Below are positions 28,562 to 38,467 of a DNA stretch of 64,000 nucleotides, piece by piece. The first letter of the stretch is position 1, and every line of letters starts with the position of its first letter. The stretch lies in assembly GCA_019055375.1 (NCBI GenBank), contig JAHQIW010005931.1, positions 62,001 through 126,000 on the forward strand. Direction: 5' to 3'. The notes below the pieces were generated by a model, which was given only the letters and a program-made list of their open reading frames with translations, was not told the origin of the DNA and did not search any database. The stretch comes from Parelaphostrongylus tenuis (lineage: Eukaryota > Nematoda > Chromadorea > Rhabditida > Metastrongylidae). The translations under genes and the position numbers were made by a program.

Positions 28562-29206
28562 TTTATTTGGGTGTTATCTTTTTGTCTTCAATACAATATG
28601 CTGGAATCACTGACAGCACCAAATTACACCATATCTCATATAATAACACCGTAACATAATTGATCTATGTTTATAATTTATTTATCGCCATTTATACAAC
28701 AGTCTGCAACTTATAGCAAGAGTTTCAACAATCTGCAACTTATAAGAAGAATCAGAGCGAAAAAAATTGGATAAAATTTGTTACCCCATGGATTTACGTT
28801 TTGTATCAAAAAGTAGTGAAATTTCAGACAACTGAGCGTTTTTTGGTATAGCAATCATGTTATAGAAGAACCTTCAATATTAATCGACATCAAAAAATAA
28901 CACCAAAAAAAACTATAGTGGACTGTTGTGGTAGGGGATCGAACCGGCAACCTTCTTCTCGATGGAGATGCTGATTGGCAGAGAGGAGTGAGACACACAG
29001 TGCTTCTCATACTGAACGCTACAGACGCAGAGGAGGAGGTGGAGCCGTTCTCACGCTGAGGTAAGAGTGGCAGAGGCATGACAGTCCACCCTCGCCATCC
29101 AGACACGCAGATTTCGGTCTGTGGAAGTCAAACGGCTAGGGCCAAAACACGTGTCTTGCACTGTTCAAGTGTCCATAACAAACCCCTATGAAAGGCTCAA
29201 AATACA

Positions 29207-29520
29207 TTGTCAGAGCATGTTCTATTGATCGTCTATGGCCGATGCTCATCTCCGTCGGCGATGTTTATGCATAGTCCTATAACCAATTGGCCGAGACGGG
29301 TGATTCCACCGTGTATGTATTCAAATTTTGCTCGTTCCCGCGCCCTCGACGGTAGCCCTCGACAGAGAATAGGCGCGCAATTGTCCGCAATCCGGGCCGG
29401 CAAAGGTCATCCGTCCGTCTCATAGCGGTGGATTTCGTCCACACGCGTACGAATCGTTTTGTTTCATCTTTTGCCACATCTATTCTTTAATCAAAAGTAA
29501 TCCATCGGAAATCATCTTTA
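29207..29520. other. G+C-richer spacer, no gene recognised
   Basis: A 72-codon plus-strand frame at 29207-29425 has no motif. The block CGATGCTCATCTCCGTCGG through CTCATAGCGGTGG may be an unrecognised repeat. Confidence 0.3.
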
Positions 29521-29521
29521 T

Positions 29522-29690
29522 GTGACCGCCGATTGCGGTGTTATGATTTTCAATTAAATCCAATGATGTAGAGTGGTGTGCAAAAACGTTTGCGTCAGCC
29601 GGGATTTGAACCCAGATCTTACTCATTTCGGGATCATGTGCTTAACCGTTGCACCAGCGACGCTCGTTTTCCACTCCACTCTTTACTCCA
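29522..29690 (-). repeat. tRNA-capped hairpin, family D (copy D2, single)
   Basis: The flank CCGCCGATTGCGGTGTTATG is followed by CCAATGATGTAGAGTGGTGT and GCAAAAACG; then the tRNA-like body on the minus strand (acceptor GCGTCGC with CTGACGC, B box GGGTTCAAATCCC), then CGTTTTCCACTCCACTCTTT. The two flanks AGAGTGGTGTGCAAAAACG and CGTTTTCCACTCCACTCTT are complementary, so the tRNA-like part sits at the tip of a hairpin. Confidence 0.75.
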
Positions 29691-30074
29691 AAAGTAATCC
29701 TATTGAGAATTTGGTAAAGATTCTCGCATCCCTAGCGATCTCGTAGAAATAGTGTTTTTTCTATTAGTTTTTCTTGCACTGCGATTTACTATCGCAGTAT
29801 TTTGACAAGTACACATAAATTTTGTTACTGCGTAGTGTATATAATGCTGAACAAAAGTTTGTTAATCTGAGAAAAATACGCTGTTTCGGTAATGCTTGAA
29901 GTCGGCCCCGACGACCGCGTTCGTCGTTCTCAGCTCGGTGTAAGACTTTTATCGAAAGTCGCATCGCTAACAAACGACGAAACTTCTTTCTTATCTCGAA
30001 TGTTGACCTCGCTTGAAAATCCGACTATCTCTGAACTTCGGCATAGGTAAAAAAATGAAAATTTATTACAAACT

Positions 30075-30262
30075 ATCCTTTTCTTTACTCAAAACTGCAC
30101 GAGATTCGTACTTCCTTTTCCCAAAACTCGATGGTCAATGTTTCGGCGGCAGCGCCTTCGTCAGAACCTGAGCGTAAGTATCATGCCATGTCTGATTACT
30201 CGGGCAATATCTCGTATGCATTTCGTATGCATCGAGAATTCAATAGGAAAGAGAAGTCACTA
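30075..30262. repeat. Left arm of a family F palindrome
   Basis: CCTTTTCTTTACTCAAAACT, CAATGTTTCGGCGGCAGCGC, GTCTGATTACTCGGGCAAT and CATCGAGAATTCAATAGG match the left arm of the family F palindrome at 9598. No matching right arm adjoins; another copy of this arm starts at 30488. Confidence 0.75.
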
Positions 30263-30277
30263 GTCTAGTCACGGACT

Positions 30278-31228
30278 AATAAAATAAAAAGTAAAAAGTA
30301 TAACAAGAATCGCAGAATGAGAGTGATAGCACAGCAAGGGGATTCGTAGTGTCAGCACGTGCTCTTTCGTTGAGTGAAACACGAGTTCAATTCTCAGTTG
30401 AGGTTCCGAGCTTTGCATGTCACTCAGCATTCTTGGACATGTTTTGCTATAGTGTTTCAAGAAAGTTGCGGTCCAACAACGAGGTCAGCTTCCTCAAAAT
30501 TTGATGGTTACGTTTCGGCGGCAATGTCTTCGTCATAGACTAAACTTATACATCGTACCATGTCTGATTACTCGGTCAATAATTCATATGCATCGAGAAT
30601 TCAATAGTAAAGAGAAGTCACTAGTCTAGTCACGGACTAATAGAGTAAAAAGTAAAAAGTATTTCATATGCGTCAAAAATCCAATAGAAAAGAGAAATCA
30701 CTAGTCTAGTCATTCTGAAAAACCCCTACCTTATTTAGAGTTAAATGAGAGCGCTCACCAGTCTTGTGTGACACAATTTGTCGGAATGTCAAAATTCTGA
30801 ATTTGTTAAGATTGTGTCACACAGGACTGGTGGCCTCTCTCATATAACCCTAAATAAGGTTGGGTTTTTCGAATGACTAGACTAGTGATTTCTCGTTTCT
30901 ATTGAATTCTTGGTTGACCGAGTAATCAGATATGGTATGATATATAGGTCTAGGCTTTGACGAAGGCATTGCCGCCGAAACATAACCATAAAATTTTGAG
31001 AAAGTTGGCTTCGCTGTTGGACAGCAGAAAGTTTCTTGAGACACTATAACAAAGTATGTTCAAGAATGCTGAGTGACATGCAAAGCTCGAAACCTCAGCT
31101 GGGAGTTGAACTCGTGTTTCACTCGACGAAAGAGTACATACTGACGCTACACCACGACGCCCTTGCTGTGCTATCACTCTCTTTCTGCGATTCTTGTCAT
31201 ACTTTTCACGTTTTACTTTATTAGTCCG
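30278..31228. repeat. Nested palindrome, 950 bp: family F inside a tRNA-like family D-type pair
   Basis: Outer arms (about 200 bp each, 30278-30475 and 31026-31228) carry GGACTAATAAAATAAAAAGT / ACTTTATTAGTCC, a tRNA-like segment with B box GAGTTCAACTCCC (read on the minus strand of the right arm), and GCATTCTTGGACATG / CATGTTCAAGAATGC. The inner pair (30476-30790 and 30795-31025) is family F, with TACGTTTCGGCGGCAATG / GCCGCCGAAACATAACC. The centre is CAGTCTTGTGTGACACAATT / AAGATTGTGTCACACAGGAC around a loop of about 30 bases. Confidence 0.8.
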
Positions 31229-31244
31229 TTTTTACAGTGTTTTT

Positions 31245-31462
31245 TCTTTGTGCGGGTCCCAGTACTTCTAGCATTCAATTCGTCTAATCGTCTTGTTTTT
31301 GAATGTCGTGGAATACGGTCGAGCAAGTCTCCTAGTGATCTCGAAGATAGCCTCCTGGCTGTGGCGTTGTTTTTGACTGCCAGAGAGAGTTGGGAGAGGG
31401 TGGTGCTCGGTTCCACGCGCTCTGCGACGAGCACCACAACTACTCGGCCCACCGCCTCCCGA
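31245..31462 (-). repeat. tRNA-headed SINE, family B
   Basis: On the minus strand the head is GGTGGGCCGAGTAGTTGTGG with GTGCTCGTCGCAGAGCGCGT; the body has ACTCTCTCTGGCAGTCAAAA and GAGGCTATCTTCGAGATCAC. The tail runs to CAAAGAAAAAACACTG. Confidence 0.75.
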
Positions 31463-31479
31463 TTCTTGTGATACTAACA

Positions 31480-32145
31480 AACTAATTTTCGTTTACTTTT
31501 CTGAAAATATTTGCTCTTCGAATTTTTTTTTCTATCGAATCGAAAATCGTAAACAATGTTGTTCCTTTATCGTGTATTTTATGATACATATGTACTCTGC
31601 GATCTTTGCGAACGGCAGCATAATTGATATCGGCAGTAGGCGCGATTTTCGTTCTTCAACAAAGATCATTTACTTCCTTTCGGAAGATACTTGAATTTCT
31701 CTCTAATGTAGAGCGTGAAAAACTTCTTTACAACGTTGTGTACTTTTGTGCATATATAACTTCATACAAAAAGAACTTCAATTGTGAAACGTAATTGTAT
31801 TTTCGCTCTCACAGTGCGCTATGGAAATCCTTTCGAGACCTAGCTTAGGCTTCAAATTAGCCGAGATTTAGGATATCGCATAAGCTCAGTGTAATCTAAC
31901 AAAAAACGATTCACAGACTTTAGCTGAGCAAATAAGGCAAATCTAGTGTGAAACATAATCTTATTTTTGCTGGTACAGCATACTACAAAGATTTTTGAAA
32001 ACCCAACCAAAGTGTTGGAATCTCCGAGATTTAAGCTTTCGAATGACCACTTGAATTCCAAATAAGAAGTTCTATTCGGCGAAAAAAGACCTCTGTAATT
32101 TTGAGAGTCGAAAGGACCCTCATCGTCCGCAAAGGGCTAACAAAA
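31480..32145. other. A+T-rich, worn family E-like copies
   Basis: TGTGAAACGTAATTGTATTT at 31785 and GTGAAACATAATCTTATTTT at 31950 with nearby GCTTTCGAATGACCAC are worn family E-type blocks. No gene. Confidence 0.4.
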
Positions 32146-32147
32146 TC

Positions 32148-32345
32148 ATGTAGAGCGGTGTTCAAAAACGTTTGCGTCAGCCGGGATTTGAACCCAGATC
32201 TTACTCTTTCCGATTTAGCACATGCTCCCAGAAAGAGTAAGATCTGGGTTCAAATCCCGGCTGACGCAAACGTTTTTGCACACCGCTCTACATCATTGGG
32301 ATTTATAGAAACATCATAACACCACAAGGTGGTCAAATAAAATGA
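32148..32345. repeat. tRNA-capped palindrome, family D (copy D3)
   Basis: The left arm GTAGAGCGGTGTTCAAAAAC, GTTTGCGTCAGCCGGGATTT, GAACCCAGATCTTACTCTTT is almost perfectly complementary to the right arm AAAGAGTAAGATCTGGGTTC, AAATCCCGGCTGACGCAAAC, GTTTTTGCACACCGCTCTAC. The loop is only GATTTAGCACATGCTCCCA. The strand switch is within the anticodon loop of the tRNA-like fold. The right flank continues CATCATTGGG and CATCATAACACCACAAGG. Confidence 0.9.
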
Positions 32346-32499
32346 TTTCGGAGCTAACTAAATGTTTTTCGTTCACTTTCCTGAGGACATTCTCTCTTTA
32401 AATTTTTTTATATCGGACTTGAAATCACATGCACAATGCCGTCTCCTATATTGTGTATTATATTATACGTAAGTATATAGTTTATAGAATATTCTCTCT

Positions 32500-32650
32500 T
32501 CTCTCTTCTTTCTTTCTTAAAGATCTCGGAATGTTCACTTGTTGCTTCGGTTAACTCGAGAGTTTCGTCTTCTTCATAAATGTATGTTCACTTTTTTTGG
32601 GTGGGGGAAGGGGTGGGGGAGGAGGAAGGGGGGAAGGGTCTGTGACAGCT
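32500..32650. other. G-rich patch
   Basis: GGGTGGGGGAAGGGGTGGGG and following G-rich bases at 32598-32640 have several G-tracts able to form a quadruplex. They adjoin the head of the SINE B copy downstream. Confidence 0.4.
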
Positions 32651-32654
32651 GTAA

Positions 32655-32810
32655 AGTATGCCCGAGTGAGTGGTCAATGATGCCTGACGCAGAGCCGATA
32701 CCCACCCCAACACTCTTCGCCAATCAATAACGAACGTCCCAGCCCAGCTATCTTCGAGATTGCAAGGAGGTGTGATCGATCAGTACTACGACACTTGTGG
32801 AGAATAAAAC
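32655..32810 (+). repeat. tRNA-headed SINE, family B
   Basis: Worn head GTATGCCCGAGTGAGTGGTC, then GCAGAGCCGATACCCACCCC, ACTCTTCGCCAATCAATAAC and TCTTCGAGATTGCAAGGAGG. Confidence 0.65.
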
Positions 32811-32861
32811 ATCCTCAAGCAAGTGAGGGATGATTTGTAGGCTAGAAGTACTGGACCGCAT

Positions 32862-33165
32862 AGTGGAAAAAAATCTGTGATGCGGTTATGATGGCTTCTT
32901 GAATCGCTCGCCTTGTACTTCTTCGCCACACGGGACTTATCCCAGTATCGGCAGCAGATCAAGGATTCATCATAATTGGTGCATCTATGGTTCAGTAATA
33001 GAATCCTGACACGCGGGCGACCCGGGTTCGTTTCCCCGGCAAATGCACCAATTGTGATGGCTCCCTGATCTACTGCGGATACTGGGATAAGTCCCCCGGG
33101 TGAAGAAGAAGTAGGTGAGCAATTCAAGGAACCATCTCTGTATACAAACTTTTCTATCGAATAGT
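32862..33165. repeat. tRNA-Gly-capped palindrome (copy D5)
   Basis: The arms GATGGCTTCTTGAATCGCTC, GGGACTTATCCCAGTATCGG pair with CCGCGGATACTGGGATAAGTCC-type sequence and GAGCAATTCAAGGAACCATC on the right. The loop holds a tRNA-Gly-like gene on the plus strand at about 32971-33048: GCATCTATGGTTCAGTAATA (A box) and CGGGTTCGTTTCC (B box). The anticodon arm has lost several bases, so it is a tRNA pseudogene. Confidence 0.75.
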
Positions 33166-33174
33166 CTCTACTTA

Positions 33175-33542
33175 ACCTCACTATATGGTTTTCCAAGTTC
33201 AATAATTTATTAATCACATACACATTTATTGCATATAACGTCGACCCACATGCAGATATTGGGAAAAGCCTCGCGTGGCAGAAAAAAGGCGAGCATTTGC
33301 CAACTACCCATCACAAGTGGTGCGTTGGCCGGGAGTTGATCCCGGATCATCAGCTTGGCAAGCGAGCATTCCACCTCTGAACCACCAATGCGCCACTCGT
33401 GGTGGTTAGTTGGCGAATGCTCGCCTTCTCTTCTGCCACGGGGGGCTTTTCCGAATATCCGCATGTGGGTTGACGTAATTGGCAATAAACTTGCATTTGA
33501 ATATTAAGTTATTAAACTTGGAAACCGTATAGTGAGGTTAAA
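33175..33542. repeat. tRNA-Gly-capped palindrome, 368 bp (copy D4)
   Basis: The arms TAACCTCACTATATGGTTTT, CAAGTTCAATAATTTATTAA, CGTCGACCCACATGCAGATA pair with TATCCGCATGTGGGTTGACG, TTAAGTTATTAAACTTGGAA and CCGTATAGTGAGGTTA. The apex holds a tRNA-Gly(GCC)-like sequence on the minus strand (33318-33392): GCATTGGTGGTTCAGAGGTG, anticodon loop TTGCCAA, T arm CCGGG-ATCAACT-CCCGG. Several stem mismatches indicate a tRNA-derived element, not an active gene. Confidence 0.85.
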
Positions 33543-33639
33543 TAGAGTCTATCCGATAAAAGTTTTTTTTATAGTGACGTCAAATAAAGAGGTAAAAATA
33601 ACGTTTTTTAGACGTTTTTGTACTACTTAGAATTACAGA

Positions 33640-33835
33640 ATTGCAATTCTTCATATTTAATCGCTTTCAGCGATGGTATGCTGTTACAAATATATACCCA
33701 GTAATGTTGAGTTCTGTGCAAAACTCCGGAGTCGGGCGGGATGCGAACACCATTCCATCCTTCCGAGGGACGCGTGCTAACCATTGCACTACCGGTGTTC
33801 CGTTGTACCCTTACTCTTTCTTCGACACAGTTGTA
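33640..33835 (-). repeat. tRNA-capped hairpin, family D (copy D6)
   Basis: Flank TCGCTTTCAGCGATGGTATG, then ATATATACCCAGTAATGTTG and CTGTGCAAAACTCCGGAGTC. The minus-strand tRNA-like body has D arm GTAGTGCAATGGTTAGCAC, anticodon stem CGTCC/GGATG around CTCGGAA and a T-arm region GGTGTTCGCATCCC. The right flank is short. Confidence 0.65.
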
Positions 33836-33999
33836 TCGATCTGTCAGAAAGCAAACTTCATCGTTGCACATCACTCAACATTATTGGATAAAAGAATTTT
33901 TATTCCGGCATGTCTTTGTAATGTTGCATTTCATCACAGTGTTCTGTATTCTAAAGAGACACTCCTTTTTAGACACACCATCTGATCCGTCTCACAGTT

Positions 34000-34214
34000 T
34001 TTTGCTGTGTGAGTCCCTATACTGCTGTCATTCATCGTTTTTCGCCTTTCTCATAAAAGTCGTAGAATATGGTCGGGTGCGTCTCCTTGCATCTCGAGGA
34101 TAGCCAGGCTCTGGCGTTCCATAGAGCGCTCGTTGTTAATTGCAGAGAGTGTTGAGGTGGTCCTACGTGCGTCGCAACGATCATCACAACCACGCGGCCA
34201 CGGCGCCCCCAGAA
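34000..34214 (-). repeat. tRNA-headed SINE, family B (good copy)
   Basis: The minus-strand head GGGGGCGCCGTGGCCGCGTG begins at 34214. The body carries TGATCGTTGCGACGCACGTA, ACTCTCTGCAATTAACAACG and CTGGCTATCCTCGAGATGCA. It ends with a GACTCACACAGCAAAAAAC tail. Confidence 0.8.
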
Positions 34215-34389
34215 CAACCCATTACCACTAAAAAGCATATTGAGGAAAAGATTATTCACGGGTCTAATTTTGTGAGAGAATGTGGGCCATTTATGGTTCA
34301 TAAAACTGTTTTTCTACATTTGCCCCCATCAACTGCGTTGAGTGCCGGTTTGTGCTCCCAGATCATTGCCGTTGATTGACGGGTGATTG

Positions 34390-35260
34390 TATATAGCACC
34401 GACAGTGTTAAAATATGGCTGAGATAAATGCAAATTGAGAGTATTGGTTGGTATATTGAATAGCACGTGAGACCTCGAAAAGGGTAACCAAGGGTTTGAG
34501 GCTCAACTGTAGTTCCGATTTTTCTCACATCACAGCATTCGCGCTCAAATATTTCACATCACACCTTGCCAGGAAACCAAAGAATATAATAGTAAACAAG
34601 AGCTAGAATATTTTCCTACTTAAAAACTTTTATATTTTAAATTTTCCTATCTGCTCATTTGTGTGGCTCTGTTGTTGAAATCATGCATATTTTCTATTTC
34701 GTATAGAGGGATAGTACTCTTTTATCAACTCAATGACCTGAAGCTTTCAAGATGAAGTTTAAGGACGAGATTTGGAGTTGGGTTTATTTGTGGAATTTGA
34801 GACTTGAGAATCGGCAAGATAGAAGTAGAAAATTGGTGTGAAATAATCTTACATGTACGTCTCGGTCAATATACAGTAAATGTATCAGCTGAAACACCCA
34901 TACACAATCAGAGAGGTCAATTAATGTGCTACTTGTAGAAATGAAGATCTCTGTAACTTTACATTTATCAAATTTCGTTAGCCCCTTGATAACCGCTTAG
35001 ATTTTTTATCGTTACTAAAGTGGATTAATAGTCAATAAATGGAAAAATATGGTAAAAAAGATTTCATTACACCACTTTTGGTTAAAATATGCCAAAACGA
35101 CTATGAAATAATTAATTGTCTGCCAGCAACGATACTACACATTGTCATGCCGCGTCAATTCATCGATAATTCGGAAAAACTCTAAATTATTAGTGGGCTA
35201 TAGGAGTTGAAACTTCTATTGGGTTGTAGAAGAGGCTCTTTTCAATTGTCTTATAGGTGA
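34390..35260. other. A+T-rich, nothing recognised
   Basis: No gene, splice-bounded frame or clear repeat. Confidence 0.3.
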
Positions 35261-35261
35261 C

Positions 35262-35625
35262 ACTTGGACGGCCCGTCGCCACTAATGATGCAGCCCCAGC
35301 ATAGCAAAACTGTGCTAGTTTGGATGTTTTGTTCCCTGGACTCCCGAGGTAACCTAACCGGGGCTTCCTCAGGTCATCACCATATCAGAGCAGCTTTCCA
35401 ACCCTCGTGGATCAAAGAGAGATTGCCATCTTGTGACTAATAGCTAGCGGTGAAGCCTGATACGGTTTACTCTCAGCCGGGCTTTCCGGGTGGAAACAAG
35501 ACTTCTCAGCTTGCGTAATCCTTCTGGGGGTTGAATCTTCCGCTGTACTTTGCATTGCGACACCCAGCATCACCTCCCAGCCAAGATGAAGCGGTAAACC
35601 ATTTGGAAGGCTTATGGTTAACTTT
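35262..35625. other. Compact G+C-rich block, possible retroelement leader or structured RNA
   Basis: From GGTGACACTTGGACGGCCCG to GATGAAGCGGTAAACC the composition and word use differ sharply from both flanks. It contains CAGCCCCAGCATAGC, ACTCCCGAGGTAACCTAACC and CAGCCGGGCTTTCCGGGTGG. No long frame is convincing on either strand. It resembles untranslated leader sequence of a LINE-type element, but I cannot name one. Confidence 0.4.
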
Positions 35626-35629
35626 TATA

Positions 35630-36235
35630 ATACTCAACCATAAACATCATTTGTCTCTGAAACCCAGAGACTACGCCAACGCTTCCAAAACATTGCACAC
35701 TCGAAGGGCAGAACTAAGTACGAAAAGTTCACGTTTCCAATTGTATCAAGGAATTTTATGCTTTCCTCGGAGTAGTTATCCATGTTTCACCTTACACCAT
35801 CATTCATTTTCTGTCAAGAGCATTTTATCTTTAATCATTGCTAGATTTTATCGTCAAATATTGTCAAATAGTTATATCATCATTTTGTACTTCCAAAATC
35901 AAACATGACAGCAACATCTTCCAGTTAATATGATCTCACTACATGCAATGCCTCAAAATCATCATCATGACAGAAAATACGGACAATGAACAGTCTGCCA
36001 AGAATAATGCTGCACATTCCATGCTATGCCATTTCATCGACGACTTCCTGATTTCCCGTTATCAGCGTACTTCAGGAGTTGGGACCTTTATACAATGTAG
36101 AGCACACCTTGTTCTATCTTTCTGTGGCTACAAACATTTTCATTATCTCCAATATTGCTCTTTGAACATCATTCATTAATGCGACTTTTGTCACTGTACA
36201 TCACATCACTCCAATGTCGTTGATGAAATGATGAG
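35630..36235. other. No gene recognised
   Basis: Continuation of a 125-codon plus-strand frame (35531-35908) and a 78-codon one (35943-36179); neither shows a motif or bias. Confidence 0.3.
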
Positions 36236-36239
36236 TAAT

Positions 36240-37480
36240 GCAGCCGGAAATGCGTATTGATAATTAGGTATTCTTAGGACAACTGGACGTTTTCCTCCAG
36301 TCAAAAAACGTTTATGGATGTCCCTGCAGTAATGCATAATCTTTCCGTAGCGTCAACGTTGGCTTGCAATCAAGATTTAACTATACAATATCGAAATTTT
36401 TGCTGTGAGGATTCAACAAGTGGCTAAATACTCCAAATACAAAACGTAATTTTCTTCTCGTTGCTAGAATATAGCATCAAAGTTTTTTTTACAAATCGGG
36501 TTTAGTATTGAAATCAGTATTTCCTAAGCTGTCAAATGATTACTGATAGTCTAGTGAAAAGCTGAGATGAATAAAGGCAAGAAAGACGAATCTCATCCCG
36601 CGGGTGCGACTGCATTCCTCACAATTTTGTAATGAAAAGCGAATATTTTTAAGACAACTGGGCGTCCTTTTTGCTGAAAATACGTTTATATAAATCCTTT
36701 CAATTCTCATCTACTTCTTTATCGAAACAAAGTTTGCAAAAAATCATTACTTAATATAGATAAAAAAAACCTGCTGTAAAGTCGAAACAGCGCACTCCGA
36801 ATGCAAAACGTCTTTTTATCGTCAACAGAAGATACTCTGAAGTTCTCTTCATTAACTAGTTTCAGTACTAAAATTTTCACTTTTCAAATCACTGAATGAT
36901 TACTTATAGTCCAGTGAAGAAGTCCTTTTGAGTGAGAAAGAAACTTTTCACTTTCGAAAAAAAACCCTTGAATAATTAACTCTTTTCGTTGCGTAAGTTT
37001 TGCTTAGGATTGAAATCTCACTAACATAATATCAAAAAATTTGCTGTGAAGTTGAAACAACGTGCCCTGAAAGCAGAGCATTATCTTTTTCGTTAGTAAA
37101 ACGTAATATGAGGGTCATTTCACAAATCAAAATCGGTATTTCTCAAGCTATCGAACGGTTACAAACTCATACTTGAACACTAAGATGGTCCGTCTTCACC
37201 AATATTCCGTACTGCAGCACATTTTACATTCATTTCTTTCACTTGCGATTGTCGTTCATGGTGGTGGTGTGATGCGAGCTTGGCGGCTGGCGCGAGTTTC
37301 ATCCGTGATTTGTAAAACTTGGGAGACAAAACATCGATAAAAAAGGGAAACAATCGAAAAGAATTATTATTAAACAAATGGAATATTTCGAAAGGATGGG
37401 TTTTTCTAAATTTTTTGACAATCGGACGTTCCCTACACCAAAGAAAACCTTTATAGAAGTATCTATTGTGATATTCCTTT
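36240..37480 (+). repeat. Decayed tandem array of a ~380-bp unit
   Basis: Three to four units share, in order: an AGGACAACTGGACGTTTTCC-type block (36277, 36651, 37420), a GATATCAAAA..GCTGTGAAG block (36390, 36765, 37030), a CAAAACGTAATTTTCTTCTC-type block and a AAATGATTACTGATAGTCTA-type block (36535, 36895, 37155). Units are heavily mutated. The last two blocks also occur in family E-like DNA elsewhere. Confidence 0.55.
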
Positions 37481-37589
37481 ATGTAGTAGTGATAATGTTC
37501 ATTTAAAACCTGAATCTAGCAGACCTCTTACCGCATTTCCTTTCTGCGTGCGCAAACAAAAATTTCCTGCCGCACGACGTGACGAACCG

Positions 37590-37632
<43 letters not shown>

Positions 37633-38013
37633 TGTACCTGTATGTATGTTTATAGACGTGTATGTATATATATATTTATGCGCTATATATATTATGCACT
37701 TCCATATTGCAAATGTATAAGAGAACATTTACGTATATACATGTGTATATACGTACGTATATGTGCATGCATATATATGCATTTATATATACACGTCTAT
37801 ATACACATATATAGGCTTGTCATGTATTTCTTATTCAAAATGAAAATGAAAATGAAAAAAATACACGTATACATATGTATATATATATATATATATATAT
37901 GTATGCATATACATTTATGTATATGTACATATATGTATATACACAGCGTATATATACATACATGCACACACGTATAAGTATATACGTAGACATGTACGTA
38001 TATATATATATAT

Positions 38014-38045
<32 letters not shown>

Positions 38046-38100
38046 TACCTATCTTCATAGAGACGTATACATATACACATGCATATGTATATGTTATATG
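37590..38100. repeat. TA-rich compound microsatellite
   Basis: Long alternating purine-pyrimidine tracts (TA, TATG, TACG, TATAC), plus nine or so TTTA units at 38013-38047. Met/Ile/Tyr-rich reading frames across it are artefacts of the repeat. Confidence 0.95.
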
Positions 38101-38109
38101 TGCATATAT

Positions 38110-38465
38110 TCACGTGCATCATGTGGTTCCCAATAAGTGTATCTGAACAATGGAAAGTTTGAAGATCGTCAAAGTTAATCCTGAAGGAAAAGAATTATTC
38201 AACATGATGGAGGATTTTTTGCGTTCTATTCCACCTTATGACGTTGTTTCATAATGAAACTAGTAAATGTACATAATATATGTAATATCTAATATGTATA
38301 TAATATAGGGCGAGCCTAGCCGAAGCTAGTGGCGAAATCCAATATGTACAATGCCGTGGTTTGACCCCACTCAATACCACACAAGCCCCATATTGTTGGG
38401 ACCAGAGTTGTGACACGATCCTTGTTTGGGATTGGCTCGTTTCTTGCAGTCTAGTAAAAGTAAAG
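38110..38465. other. No gene recognised
   Basis: Mixed DNA between the microsatellite and the endonuclease-like remnant. The block GGCGAGCCTAGCCGAAGCTA at 38309 could be the edge of a retroelement. Confidence 0.3.
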
Positions 38466-38467
38466 TA

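Larger units (their letters stand above)
27435..29200. mobile_element. 1.77-kb inverted-repeat element containing an orphan reading frame
   Basis: The outer arms are family C ends: CCTTTCACGAGGTCTGTTAT on the left, and CCCCTATGAAAGGCTC on the right, with AAGTGTCTCGGCC / GGCCAAAACACGTGTCTT inside. The next inner arm pair is ACTTCCACAGACCCAAACCT, AAGGGTGGACTGTC, GACGGCTCCACCCCCTCC at 27685-27800 against GGAGGTGGAGCCGTTCT, ACAGTCCACCCTCGCC, GGTCTGTGGAAGT at 29035-29125. An innermost pair is GTTGGTTCGATCCCCAACAC, ACTATAGTTTATTTGGGTGT at 28533-28575 against ACACCAAAAAAAACTATAGT, GTAGGGGATCGAACCGG at 28901-28947. No transposase recognised. Confidence 0.75.

Noticed and set aside
32148..32345. CRISPR-like repeat array
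   Set aside because: The repeats are inverted, not direct with spacers, and the sequence is clearly eukaryotic.
33318..33392. Functional tRNA-Gly(GCC) gene
   Set aside because: Acceptor and anticodon stems have mismatches, and the sequence is the apex of a palindromic repeat; a tRNA-derived element fits better.
37528..38060. Met/Ile/Tyr-rich reading frames of 61-132 codons
   Set aside because: They are translations of the TA-rich microsatellite, open on both strands because the repeat has few stops in those frames.
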